From: Acridotheres tristis
Taxonomy: Eukaryota > Chordata > Aves > Passeriformes > Sturnidae
NCBI GenBank assembly: GCA_037013685.1
Contig: CM072909.1
Span: 434,001-498,000 of the forward strand
Direction: 5' to 3'
Length of the DNA stretch: 64,000 nt
A program made the translations under genes and the position numbers. This document shows positions 9,237-64,000 of this stretch, one piece after another; position 1 is the first letter of the stretch, and each line of letters opens with the position of its first letter. The notes under the pieces are model-generated. The model was not told the DNA's origin. It saw nothing but the letters and a program-made list of their open reading frames with translations, and did no database searches.

Positions 9237-11980
9237 TCTTGTTATAAAGCTCTCAACCCCCCCTACTTTACTCAGTTACACACCTGCTTTCTATCCCCAT
9301 TCCATCCTGCTGTTCTCTCATCTACAAAAGACTTAATAAAAATTGAAGGTCACAGATAAACAGGGACAGCAGTGTGCATTAAGTAAATAACTTGGGCTCA
9401 AGCAGCAGCCCATTAGGAAGGAGGTATTTATTCAAAGTCCCACAATGAGAACAGAGCCGAATCTCTAGAAAATGGCAGCATTTGCTTTTGCCTGAAGGAC
9501 CTGACCTTTTAAATTTGCACCTCAGAGCAAAGGAGCCTTGTGCTAGGAGGAGGGATTTTCAGTGTGTCCTGCCTTTAGCTCTAGAGGAACAGCCTCACCT
9601 CATTCACTGAGTTCCAAATTCTGACACTAATGAAGTCATTCACCAAGTGAGGGTCAGAATTTGGGTTTTTGGGGATTAAGCTAGTGGTTTTGGGAGGTTC
9701 ACAAGGGAAGTGCTCATTTTCATACCTGAGCACTCGCAGTTTGCAAGCAACAGTCCCTGAAAATGGGGTTATTTAAGGGTTGCACAAGTGCTGTGGGAGT
9801 GTGTTGGATGCTGTAGCTCAGTCAGTGTTGTCTCCATAGCAGCAATACCTGAAGGTAGGGTGGAGGCTGAAAAGCAGCCCTTGCTTTTCTAAAGCACTGA
9901 GTTCTGTGTGCTTGCAAGAGGGTAAGGAATTCTCTCATTCTGTGTATTAGTATCACAACAGTCCCAAAGTGAACTGCAGTTGCTAGGGCTTGGTGCAGAC
10001 ATCCAGGGGTACTTCTGACCCTTAGAGCAAGGGTGTGTCCTTACCTGCTGTTCAGCAGGTAAGGTTCAGGTGCTGAAACAGCCACTTCCACAGATCAGAG
10101 GTGTTTTGGGAAGAGGTGTTTTGGGGGAGACCTTAGGAAGAGGCAGCCTGGAGCTTTGATCTTTTTGATTGGAGTAGAGCCCTTTTAACACAAAGAGAGG
10201 AAGATGAAACACTCCCAGACCTAGGTAAGCAGTGCTTATTTGAGGTGGGAAAATGGAACTATTCCAATTCACATAAGAAATTGGAGTGTTCTTAATTCTT
10301 CATAACCATTAGAAACACTGCTTCTGCACTTAGTATTATCAGGGGAATGTGCATCACTCTCCCTTTTAGCAATCCAGGCAGGATTTAGAACCCTGAGCAC
10401 AACATACCAGCACTGCTATGCAAGTCAAAGGTTCTCTGAGTAGATTACATAAATGTCACACAAGGCCAAGAAGGAACTGGGGAACAGAACTGATTTGAGA
10501 AAATTCCTGTCACCCAAGATGCCTTTAAAACAAGAGACTTGGACATGGGAGCCCACATGCCTCAGACAATAAGCTGTAAGGGGAGATAGCAATGAGCACT
10601 ACAAGGACGAGATAGCCAGGAGTCGAATTCACTGTTTCAAGTGTGCTTCAATCACCAGGTTCTCAAGGTGGGGATGCTCTTGTGTTCTGCAGGCAGGCAC
10701 ACAGGAGGGGATCCCGGATGCTCTCAGTTCCTCGCGCTGACAGCTCTAACAGCATCTTGGGTGTGGGGGGCTCTCCATACTGCTGTTTCCCAGCATATGC
10801 TCTGTTGACACTGCCTCAGAGATGCCCACCCACTATGCCTTTCTCCCACAGAGAAACTGAAGGCTGTGCTTGGCCACGGGCCCAGTCTGCTGTTTTCTTT
10901 TATTCACTAAAGCTATAAACAGCAGGGAATGCAAACAGTCCGCGGCCATCAGTGGTCTGATGGCTTCGCTGGCTGCCTGTGTCCATGAATCCATCCAAAG
11001 GGAACAGGAGTCAGCAAATGTCTCCAGAGTGGGAAGGGCTTAATGTCTGTTTACTTTAATTAGAATACATATCGTTCTGAAGAGGAAATAAGTAGTTTTC
11101 ACTTTTTTTTTTTCTCAATATCTGCCTCCATGTAGTTTAATCTTACTTAGCTGCTCTGTAATTTGGCCTTAACCCAGCTCTAGGGGATGAAAACAGAGCT
11201 ATGACTGCCCAGCTCAGGACGACTTTTCCCGACCCTGTATTTAAACAGAAGTGAGCAAAGGGTGTGGGCAGATCCAGGTGAGGTGGCCTGGGGCAGGAGA
11301 AGCCTCAACAGGATCCTGACACTTGAAACACAGCTGCTAAATCCCTTCTCAGGGAGAATCCAATCCACAAATTTCCCTTAGTGTAACAGCAGCTGCTATA
11401 AAGGACAGTGTGGAGCTGTGGTACAAAGTCATGCTCCTTGAGAAACACAGCTCTTTCCCACCCAATGCTCCATCCCCTGGCTGTACACAGGGTCAATCCA
11501 GGCCATTGCATCCCACGTGTGTGAGCCTGAGAGCTCAATCAGGTCCATTATTTCTGGGTGTGCCTACCAGAGTGCCACTACTGTGGATGGAAGATTGGCT
11601 TCCAGCCACAGGAAGCAGAGCCATTGGTGGAGCCAGTGAGGATGTCCTGCAAGGGCAAACAAGAGCACTGAGGAGCTGGATATTTCCAGTTTTTAAACAC
11701 ATAAAATACAGATCTGAGTTCTGGAGTCTTTTTGTTCCCCTGCACGACTCTGAACCCAGCAAAGCCCAGCTCCATGATAGTGTGCTTGAGAACTGACCTT
11801 TTCTTGGGAGTGATGAAGATCAGTGATGTTTTTCCTGGTCATACTAATAGTGTTTGGGGGCCACTACTATGCAAAAAAATCCTTGAAATCCAGAAAATCA
11901 CAGGCAGAGAGATGGATAGAACTGCAACTCTATTCTTTAGCTGGTGAGAAGCTTGAGTTTTTTTTGCAGTGAATGTACGT
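9237..11980. other. Intergenic DNA, no gene seen
   Basis: Moderate GC with short chance open frames only. A run of 13 T lies near 11102-11114. I see no exon or RNA gene. Confidence 0.5.
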
Positions 11981-11982
11981 TT

Positions 11983-12290
11983 AAAGAGACATAGAAATGT
12001 GGAATGCATTGTGTTGGGAGGGACCTTAAAGCTCATCTTGTTCCAATCTCCATGGTCAGAGATACCTTCCACTGACCCAGGCTGCTCCAAGCCCCTTCCA
12101 GCCTGGCCTTGGGCACTTCCAGGGACCCAGGGGCAGCCACAGCTTCTCTGGGCACCCTGTGCCAGGGCCTCATCCCCCTAACAGGGGAGAATTATTTTTT
12201 AATATCTAATCTGAATATCTCCTCCCTTACTTTGAAACAGTTGCCCCTATCACTGTCTGCCTGTAAAAAGTGGCCCTCCCAACATCCTTA
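11983..12290 (-). repeat. CR1 LINE fragment
   Basis: Reverse-orientation CR1: GTTGGGAGGGACCTTAAAG, GGCTGCTCCAAGCCCC, CAGCCTGGCCTTGGGCAC, GGGCAGCCACAGC and TAATATCTAATCTGAATATC. The version with the GGGGCAGCCACAGCT segment is typical of songbird CR1 copies (from memory). Confidence 0.9.
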
Positions 12291-14770
12291 TCAAGATAAA
12301 TATAACTGTGTGATTAAGACTTAATTGTTATGCGGTGAATTCAAGAAAATGTGACCATGGCTTTGTTTCCCCTGGCCAGTTAAGTGACAGCAAGCATAGG
12401 AAACTGTGCCAGCTCTGTTCTCCATCGTTGCCTCTCCTCGAGCTCTCCAGAAGGGGCCAGTGTGTCCTCGCCTTTCAGGGTCTGAAGAAAACCTGTCCAG
12501 GCCTGTGTTTTTATTTAGAAAATGCTGAGCTGTCTGGAAAGTTTGATGGAGAGGGATGCAGCTGTATTAATGTGCTTCTTCCTGGGGATTTGAATGCATT
12601 TTCTGAGCAGTGCAGGAGGACCAGGGATCAGGGAGACAATGTGCAGGGGAGGAGCTCTGCTGACCTCACTCAGATACTTTAAACCTCGCGTCATGGGATT
12701 TTAGCAGCTTAAAATTTGATGTTTAGGATTGAGCGTATCAGTCAGACTGAGGCTCCACTCTGCAGCAGACGAGCCTGGGAGCACTTTGGAGTCACTCTGA
12801 CACAGGAGAAGCACCAGGCCACGTCTGTGCTGTGGTCACTGATCAGCTTTTCCCCTTGGAGCTTTCAGGCTCAGTTCCCTCTGATCCCTGTGAAGGTCAT
12901 TGGGATTGCAGCAGCGAGGCCAAGCCTTCTGGAATAAAGAATACCCTCAGCATCTGCAGCTAGGGATGGCTCCTGCTGAACTTTTGCCCCCCAAAATGGT
13001 CATGGGTGGGGTTTGTGTGCCCGTGGGCTGAACATCAGAGCCTCCAGCCGTGCGTGGGTCTGACACTCCCTGCATTGCACTGCAGGTATGGTTAAAAAAA
13101 GCCCTCTCAGAGCCAGGGAGGAGGCTCAGCAGTGCATCTGCAGCTCTCTGCATGCAGTGGCTTTTATCTTCTTCAGTTGGAAATGAGTCATTTCCCTGTA
13201 CTGTACAGAGATGCCCAATTTCCTTGGAAATTGTTCAGTTCTGCAGGGTCCCCAGAAATCCCCAGTGATGGAACCCAACTTTTGCACTGGGTGTTTTACC
13301 TGATTTAAGAGATGCCTGGGGATTGTTACGGGTTGGAGAAATTTTAAAAATGATTTAAAATAAGGTATAGAAGCAACTGAGACTTTACTCGCTTCATATT
13401 TATTCCAAAGGGCATGTGAACCTTCTGTATTGACCTCTAGGCAGTTAATTCATCACAGAGCCCCAAGGCACAGCCAAGCATGTTTCATGCAGATTAAAGC
13501 CTGCAAATAAAACAGGACTGTTTTCTCATGTGTGTTGGCTGAAATTATTGCAGTTCAGCTGTGCAGACTTGGGGTGTACTTGGAAACCAGGTGCAGTGAG
13601 GAGCCATCCTACAAATTATGGGTGATGAAGGTGGTCAAAGGAGGACTTTGGGGTCTGCAGGGTGGGATTGTGGGCCCATATCTTTCAGACCTGCTGAGGA
13701 CAAGGATGGTGGAAGAGGTGTAGCATTATCCACGTGAGGAGGCACAGTAGCTCAGCAGAAAAACAACTGTAGTGATGTGCTGTCAGATCTGTGTATCTGT
13801 GCTAAATGTTACCACCAGCAACTTCACCTGCCCGTTCTGAGAGCTGTATGAATCTTAAAAGTCTTCAAACACTGTGAGGAAAAACCCAATTAGACCCATT
13901 TAGAACATGCTGATCCAATCTCCCTGGCATTGCTGGAAGCCTGTGACCAAAGTGAGGCTGGATGACGAAAAGGGCTGTGTGAAGGGTAAACATTTCTGTC
14001 ATCCCAAAGAAACCAGGCCTAGCCTATCTGTTGGGGACAGGGATTGGCAGCAGGATGGCTGTAGTTATTACCATAATACAGGAAATAATAGTCATTGGGA
14101 AAATGAGACCATGCTTTGGTTTCCTCTTCCATCCCAGTCAGAGGGGAGGAAGGAGAGTGGTGTTGTCATGGAGGTATTCATTTGGCAGACACATGCTGCT
14201 TGGGTTTTGTATTCTGGGGCTTCATTCTGGAAAAAACATTTTTTGCCATTTTAACATTTCCCTCTGCCGTTCGAAATCTCAGCTCCAGCCTTCAATAGTG
14301 CATGAGGAGAGGAGTCATAGGCCGGGAAAATCTCCTGATTTCTGAAGAGAAAATGCTGAAAAGAACCCAAAGTGCATTTAAAGCAAGTTTCCCAAGATCA
14401 GAGCTAAACTAAACCTTTCCAATGCCTGACCCACTGGCTTTGGGCTCTGGAGGAGCATCTTGCCAGTACTCGGGCAGGAAGGAGGAAGAAGCTGTAATTT
14501 AACAGCAAATCCAAGGCACAGGTTTTACAAAACCAGCTACGAGGTGTAAAGCACTAAAGACATTTTGAAGGCTTGGGATATCTCTGCTTTTAGAATTTTT
14601 TCTCAGGCTCTCAAAGCAGGCGCTAGCAGGGCCTGCAGTGTGAAGATAAAGACTTGTGCTTCAGGTTAATCCCAAGATGCCACAGCAGTGGCCTTTTATT
14701 ATTATATCACAAAACCATCGAGTTTAGCGCATTATTTCAAAGATACACGTAAATACTCGTCACCATGCAA
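12291..14770. other. Intergenic DNA upstream of the AAK1 island, no gene seen
   Basis: No recognisable exon, RNA gene or repeat. Short open frames look random in composition. Confidence 0.5.
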
Positions 14771-14947
14771 AGCCGTAATGCGGGCCGTGGTTCCTCGCGG
14801 ACAGGGTTTCTGCACTTATTCCTCGCGGCGAGGAGGACGCAGAGCCGCCGCGCCCTGTCCGCTGTCCCTGGGGCGGCCCAGGGTCCGGCCGGTCTGAGGG
14901 GCGACTGCGGCCCGGGCGCTCCGCCGCCCCCTCACGGCCCCCCGGCA

Positions 14948-14966
14948 CAGCGCCCCCTGCCGGCCA
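14948..14966 (-). promoter_or_regulatory. Near-consensus CTCF motif
   Basis: CAGCGCCCCCTGCCGGCCA is the reverse complement of the CTCF core TGGCCAGCAGGGGGCGCTG with one difference. It sits at the upstream side of the AAK1 island, on the ANXA4-facing flank. Confidence 0.6.
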
Positions 14967-14977
14967 GAGCCGCGCGG

Positions 14978-14997
14978 CATGCCGGGACTTGTAGTCC
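14978..14997 (-). promoter_or_regulatory. ZNF143/THAP11-type motif 1
   Basis: On the minus strand it reads GGACTACAAGTCCCGGCATG, close to the known ACTACAACTCCCAGCATGC promoter element. It lies 37 bases from motif 2 and in opposite orientation. Confidence 0.65.
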
Positions 14998-15034
14998 CCA
15001 CCGTCCCAGGGCACACCCTCCGCTGGCGAGGGAG

Positions 15035-15054
15035 AACTACCACTCCCAGCGTGC
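15035..15054 (+). promoter_or_regulatory. ZNF143/THAP11-type motif 2
   Basis: AACTACCACTCCCAGCGTGC on the plus strand is close to the ACTACAACTCCCAGCATGC element. Together with motif 1 it forms an inverted pair in the island. Confidence 0.65.
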
Positions 15055-15134
15055 CGCGCGCGGCGCCGCCATCTCGCCGAGCCCTCGCTCCCCCTCCCTC
15101 CGCACCGTGGGGTCGGGGGCGCTCCGAGGGCTGC

Positions 15135-15205
15135 GGGACGGGCCATTCTGGGACGCAACATCCCGGGACGGGGCGGGGTGGAGCGGGACGGGATAGCGCG
15201 GGACG
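15135..15205 (+). repeat. Periodic GGGACG array in the CpG island
   Basis: GGGACG occurs at 15135, 15150, 15165, 15185 and 15200, so four of the five copies fall on a 15-base spacing. The region is also rich in G runs. Confidence 0.7.
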
Positions 15206-15499
15206 CGACACCCCAGGGAGGAGAGGCCGGGCCCTACAGCTGGCGGAGGCGCGGGGGCGGTGCTCCCGGCGGCAGCCGGGACTTCCTGTGACGGCCCATT
15301 TCCTGGTCGGATGGGGCCGACGGGGGGCGGCGGCGGGCTTGGTCCCTGTCCCTGACGGGTTCGGTGGCCGTCGGTGACGCCGCCAGGCAGCGATGCGGGC
15401 CCCGGGCCCTGCCGGCAGCCGGCCCCCGCCGTGACCCGGTGGGGCTGCGCACGCCGGCCCCGCGGGGCGCATGGAGGCACCCGCTGCCATCTGCGAGGT

Positions 15500-15585
15500 A
15501 CCGGGCAGAGTCCATGCGGGTCGGGGCTCACGGAGGGGCCCACGGGGGTAGCGCCGCAACCCCATTATCCCCTGTGGTTTTGCAG
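15500..15585 (+). other. AAK1: Possible short 5'UTR intron of AAK1
   Basis: A donor-like CTGCGAG|GTACCG near 15497 and a convincing acceptor, CCCTGTGGTTTTGCAG, ending at 15585 could remove an intron of about 88 bases before the ATG. This is inference; if it is not used, the leader is unspliced here. Confidence 0.3.
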
Positions 15586-15728
15586 GTGTGAGTCCCCGGG
15601 GGACAGCGCGGCTCGGCCCCGCCAGGCGAGCGGCCCCGGGCACCCCTCAGCGGCCTCGGCAGGAGCCAGGAGGGGCTCGGGACCTGACACCGGCATTGCC
15701 CCCATCGCCGGCAGCTGCCGCCTCCTGA

Positions 15729-59019
<43,291 letters not shown>

Positions 59020-62000
59020 GTAACCAGAGCTGAGGGGGTGGAGCGGGGCAGAGTCTTGGGCTTTGTTTTGTCCTCTTAATATTCTCGTTCTGTTTGTAGG
59101 CACACCTGACATCCTGGGCACTTCCAGGCTCTGCTGGGCTCACTGGCAGTGGGGATGGTTTTCATGGCAGAGCCTGGGGTTATCTCATTGTTTCTAATGT
59201 CAAAAATGTTGGTGTCTTTAGAGGCTCAGCATTCAAAGCCAAAAGTGATTGGAGGGCTGGAGCACCTCTCCTAGGAGGGAGAGGTGAGAGAGTTGGGTTT
59301 GTTCTATCTAGAGCAGAGGAGGCTCCAGGGAGACCTCAGAGCCCCTTCCAGGGCCTAAAGGGGCTCTGGGAGAGCTGGGGACAAGGGCCTGGAGGGACAG
59401 GACACAGGGAATGGCTTTCCATTGCCAGAGGGCAGGGTTAGGTGGGATACTTGGAAGGAATTGTTCCCTACGAGGGTGGGGAGGCCCTGGGACAGGGTGC
59501 CCAGAGAAGCTGTGGCTGCCCTTGGATCCCTGGCAGTGTCCAAGGCCAGCCTGGATGGGGCCTGGAGTACCCTGGGATGGTGGAAGGTGTCCCTGCCCAT
59601 GGCAGGGGGTGGAATGAGGTAGGCTTTAAAGTGCCTTCCAAAAGAAACTTTCCAAGATTCTATGAGAAATAATCCCCAGGTAATTAAATACCTGTTCTGA
59701 TTTAAGCTATTTTCAAATTGTCTCCAACACTGAAATTGTAGGTTTTATTATTGTTGATCTTTCTTTCCTGTAAGAGTCAGTGTTTCTTTGGCTTCCAAAG
59801 TCTCTTGCAAATCTGAGCATCTTGTGAAGCACAAGTTGCATGTGACCTTTTCTGATTTGGCAAGATTTTCCAGTGCAGTTGGTGCTATTTCATTTACTTT
59901 GCAGTGCTGCTTCTAAGCCTTCTCTGTGCACATTTCTGACTGCAGCAGCCAACACGTTTTAGCACAAGATTATGTAAGTGCTTAGGAGCTTATTTGCAAA
60001 TTGGTAGGATTTGGAATATGGGAATGTTTTTATCTTGGAGCTTCTCTCAGCCCTCTGGTGAAAATGCGTGGCAGGTCCCACGTCAGTAAGCCCTAGAGCA
60101 CAACTGCTGCTCCCACCCTTGTCCCTAGCCCACGCTCTGGGTCACTGGTGGTTTGGAGGACCCAAGCTTTAAAATGTACTCTGAAGGTGGCATCTCTCCA
60201 TGGAGACTTGAGCAATTCAGGAAAAAAAAGAAACCTTTTATCCATAACTCTGTGGATCTTACTTCCTTCTGGTGGATGCTCAAAGAGCAGAAGAAAGGTG
60301 GTTTGGTCCAAAAGAGATTTTACCCATAAAATATTTTGAGAGTAGAAGCAGAACTTGGAGTCTGTTCCTTGTGAGAGCACTGCCAGGAGCTGACTTGCCC
60401 AGCTCTACCTTGAAAACAACCCACAGAAGGCAGCTGACTGCACATTTTCCTTCTTCCTTCCCCCCAACTGCTACTGGAAGTGTTGGTTGTCCTGACTGAA
60501 GTCACCCAGACCATTTATTTCCCTACCAGCATCCTAGCTCACAACTGGACACCAGGGTGTTCTCCCTGTTGCATCTCCACAGAGCAGGACCCTGTGGAGC
60601 AGCAGTTACAGCCTCAGCTGTGGGAGCTCTGGAATTCCTACCAGTAGAGAAACCCCTGTGGAGGAATTGCCACCCCTGCCTTTGAGGCAGCTCATCAGAG
60701 CAGCAGTGGATGCAGGCTCTGTGGTGCCAGGTTGCTCCTGCAGATCTGAGCCTGCCTGGTTGTGGACCTCTGCAGGCAGGTGCTAACCCTGCTCTTGCTG
60801 CTCTCCCTGCTGCCTATGCTTCTGTTCAGTGCAGTGAATCCCCTTCCATGAGGCCAGGACATGCAGGAGACCTGGCTTGGTTGGCCTTGACGGTTCCTGC
60901 AAAAACATTTTCATTTGTTTGTTCTTTTTAAAGTAAAACCTGAGGCCAGGAGCTCATTAATATTTTCAAGGACTAGGGCTACCGACTAGCCCTTAGCCTT
61001 GGAACTGGGAGGGGTTGTCTGCTTGTAAATTCAGCAGAAAAGATCAAACTTCTGGATTTGAACTCAGGTTTTCCGGCTGTGTGTGTCATCCAGCAGTGTC
61101 TTGTTTGTTCTTCTGTGTCAGTGTTACCTGTGAGGAACATCCCCAGCACAGAGGGCTTGGCCCAGGACTGTGCTGCTCAGGTGTTTGCAGTGGTCAGCAG
61201 AGCTGGGAGTGACTCCAGGCTCCAGCACAGCACCTGGACAGCTGCCTCAGTTCTGTGCAGAAGCAGCTGAATATTTGCTTTGGGATATTTTTATGCCTGA
61301 GAAAGCTTTGATAGTGCATCTCCTTGTTTTGAAAACATTTTACCTCTGTCTTTATCAGCTGGGAGGATGCATGGCCCTTTGAGAAGTGGAAGTGTGAGCC
61401 TGCACCCTGAGCCTACAGGGCAATGTCGTTCAGAGAGGGTTTCAGTACATGGGTGAGGTTTTACTGGGTGTTAGCCCTGTTTGTCCTACAGAGCCAGTCC
61501 TGGGGCCTGGCCCCTGCCCTCTAGCCCTGCAGCAGCTCAGGGCCTGGCTAAAGCTCAGCTGCTTTTTCTGCTTAGCCACAAACCTCCTCCCCTTGGCACC
61601 TGGAAGTGCAGGTGGCATCACCTGAGTGTTGGTCAGAGCCCTGGCCTCTCCCCCTTGCAGGACAGATGCAGTCAGGTGCCAGTGGGTGGTGTTCAGTGTG
61701 TCCCTCCTCCTCCCCTGTGTAATGGCTACAGCTCTCAGTTGAATTGTAACTAGTAAGAGGAGCTGGCAAGAGGAATGTAAAAATATGGCAAAACATCTGT
61801 TAAAGTAAGGGAAAATTAAATATTCATGCTGAAAACATGTTTCCTTTTGTATGTGCAGGAAAATGAGCCAAGTTGTTCTTAATGAGCTTATTTCAGGCTT
61901 CATCACTGACTAATCTTGGGGTGTTGGTCAGGGGAACTCTGTGGGGTCACTCTGACTGATGTAGGAGGATATTTTATTTTTTTGGGAGCAAAATACTTGA

Positions 62001-64000
62001 TGAGATGTTTTTAATCACCATAACTCTACTCCAGGCCCATAAATTCTGAGAAGATAACTGGGTGCCCAGCTATGCCTGGGTGTTTATAACAACTGTAATA
62101 AACAACTGTATTTCTGCTGAGAATTTATTTGTACCAAGATGACACATTGAGATAAAGTCATTGCACATGCACAATTAGGCATGCACAGCAACTGTGGGTG
62201 TGCACTAATCATCTGAGGTTATATCTTGAGTTGGGAAAATGCAAAAGGGCAACTGTAGGAACTTGATGGATTTATTGCTGTATTTACTGAGAGGACAAGG
62301 TGGTGGTGTGATGATTTAAAGCAACAAAGCCAGCAGGCCCAACTAAATGAGTGTAAAGAGCATCCAGTGTTGTTCTGTCTGGGCTTTGAGTTTGATCTTG
62401 GGGAAGAATTTATTATTTTATGAATACTTGAGATCTCGAACATGAAACTAAAATTGCTTGGTTTTGATCTCTTAAGGAGCCATTGTTAAGTGTTGTGCTG
62501 TTACCTTCCATGGTGTTTGCAAAGCCCTGTGCAGTCAAAGCATTCCATTTGCTTTATTCCCCTTCTCTTTCTATCCATTTCACCGTCAGGACAGTGGAAG
62601 TGCAGTGCCTTCCCTGGGCTAGTCCAAGGACTGTGTTGCTGAATACCATGCAGGGCCTCCTTTGAGCTGCTAACCCTCGATCAGTCAGTAGGCAGAAACC
62701 CTCCCCAGTGACAAACCTCTGCCCACACTGGTGATTTCCCTCCCTTCCCACCTGTTGGCCTGCAGGACTTTCACAGCCGTGTCTCTCTTTCCCAGCTGGC
62801 CCCCGAAGGAGAGGACTCTGCTGTGTGCTCTCTTGAGCTGTGTGTGCTGTCCCAGGGCAGCCCTGCAGTGAGTACAGCCCTGTGTGTGCAGTGCTGCTGC
62901 CCCTCCTGCCTTGGGCATGTGCCTCAGTGTCCTCACCTTGGCACAGAGCTCTGCCCTCTGCTCCCTTTTAACTTGCAAGTTTTCAGGAGTTCTTGTTGTT
63001 TCTAATAGCCTGCTCTAACCTAAAGCCCCTTTGCCTCCCTCATCTCTTGATTGATATTTTTTCCTAACTCTGGTGTTTCTTAAAACGTATTTGTGGCTGA
63101 AGGGGTGTGTGGCCAGCAATAAAAGCAGCATGGCAACACAGTCTCTGGCTGCAGATGCAAAGTCTGAGCAAGCTGACTGACTGTAAACTCCATCAGGTCT
63201 GTGCATGTGTTAGAAAAGGGATCTGAAGAGAAGGTCAGCACTTTATCACTGTATTGTCCAAAGCTGTGTTCTCAGCCAGTGCATGGGGTTTGGCCTGTTT
63301 GCTTGTCCCAAGAGATTAATCCAGAGTTATTTCAATGGCTTCACCTCCTCCTTATGTTGGTGCACATCAGAGGAGAGGCTCTTGCTTTCATTCTTGGAGG
63401 AAGTGATTTGGTTTTCCAGGCTCTGAAGCCACCAGCATCAGCCTCTTGGGGATGCTCCAAGACCCATCAGCTGCAGACTCTTGCTCTGCTTTTCCTGCAG
63501 CTGTTTTGCTTACTCTGATAGGAAACCCTCAGTAATTTCTTACTGCAAGGAACATTGACAAATGTTTCACATTCTTTCTTAAAGCCTGCAGTGTATGGTT
63601 GGGCTCTTCCTCAGGAAGGGGCTGAGAGGGCACTTTTAAATCCCCCTCTGAGCTTTTAAGCTTAGACACCTTCTAAAAGCTTGCCATGGTCTCCCTGGCT
63701 GCTGCACAGCCCCAGCAAACCTGCCCTGGCAGGGCTGAAATGGGGCAAAGCAGAAAACCCAACAGAAAATGGTTGGCAGTGGTCAGCTCATCCTGAACTG
63801 GGTCAGGCTCACTTCCCTGCAGCTGGAAAGCATCTGGCAAGTTTTCCACAGGCTGACTGATGAAGAGGAGGTCCCCAAGAGGCAGCAGCTCCAAGTTGGG
63901 AGCACGGTGACTGGGTAAAACACACATTTTCTAGCTTGAATTGATGAAGGCCCACCCCCAGAGCCCTTCAGGAGCTCTATGAGGTCAAATACTTCTGTAA
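59020..64000 (+). other. AAK1: Sequence after AAK1 exon 16, read as the next intron
   Basis: I looked for the conserved EKLIEGLK, DPFGST and EEF segments that follow in human AAK1 and found none. One CR1 copy is present (59265-59672). Elsewhere I see only short chance open frames, so the remaining exons should lie beyond 64000. Confidence 0.7.
59265..59672 (+). repeat. CR1 LINE, longest copy in the window
   Basis: About 400 bp of sense CR1: GAGCAGAGGAGGCTCCAGGG, GGGGCTCTGGGAGAGCTGGG, GGACAGGACACAGGGAATGG, GGTGCCCAGAGAAGCTGTGG, CTGCCCATGGCAGGGGGTGG and the AAGATTCTATGAGA end. Confidence 0.93.

Noticed and set aside
14816..15643. A 275-codon minus-strand open frame in the AAK1 island
   Set aside because: Pro/Arg/Gly/Ala-rich translation of a CpG island, with long open frames on both strands; no recognisable protein.
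62806..62880. Possible AAK1 exon reading GEDSAVCSLEL after an acceptor-like TCTCTCTTTCCCAG
   Set aside because: Resembles human GEDSLLDCSLL for a few residues only, and splicing from exon 16 in phase 1 gives a stop within 14 codons.

Overview
The window is vertebrate nuclear DNA, most likely from a songbird (passerine). The evidence is intron-rich genes with GT-AG splicing, many CR1 LINE fragments of avian type, one complete solo LTR of an endogenous retrovirus, and a CpG-island promoter. Proteins were identified by recognising conserved residues after joining exons by hand; nothing was searched. Two genes lie head to head, ANXA4 on the minus strand and AAK1 on the plus strand, the same neighbours as on human 2p13.3.

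Layout. 1-3.1 kb: the 5' part of ANXA4 (annexin A4) on the minus strand. Six exons are visible and encode residues 1-153, and the gene runs off the left edge. 3.1-14.7 kb: upstream ANXA4 and intergenic DNA. It holds a CpG-rich patch near 6.2-6.6 kb that is a candidate ANXA4 first exon and promoter, a 715-bp solo LTR at 8517-9231 with a 5-bp target duplication, and a CR1 copy at 12 kb. 14.78-15.95 kb: the AAK1 CpG-island promoter, with a near-consensus CTCF motif and two oppositely oriented ZNF143/THAP11-type motifs. 15.73-59.02 kb: sixteen coding exons of AAK1 (AP2-associated kinase 1), separated by introns of 83 bp to 20.9 kb. All exon phases join, giving 764 codons plus one base. 59.02-64 kb: non-coding sequence, read as the next AAK1 intron. 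The last part of the protein, including the C-terminal clathrin-binding segment, lies past the right edge.

Function. AAK1 phosphorylates the mu2 subunit of the clathrin adaptor AP2 and regulates receptor endocytosis. Annexin A4 is a calcium-dependent phospholipid-binding protein. Both act at membranes, but nothing in the sequence shows joint regulation.

No clearly new biological system was found. The items most worth checking are an unexplained 196-codon open frame antisense in AAK1 intron 1 (27049-27639), the paired promoter motifs, a 15-bp periodic GGGACG array in the island, tandem repeats directly against the acceptors of AAK1 exons 3 and 4, and a diverged 150-bp duplicate in the ANXA4 5' region.
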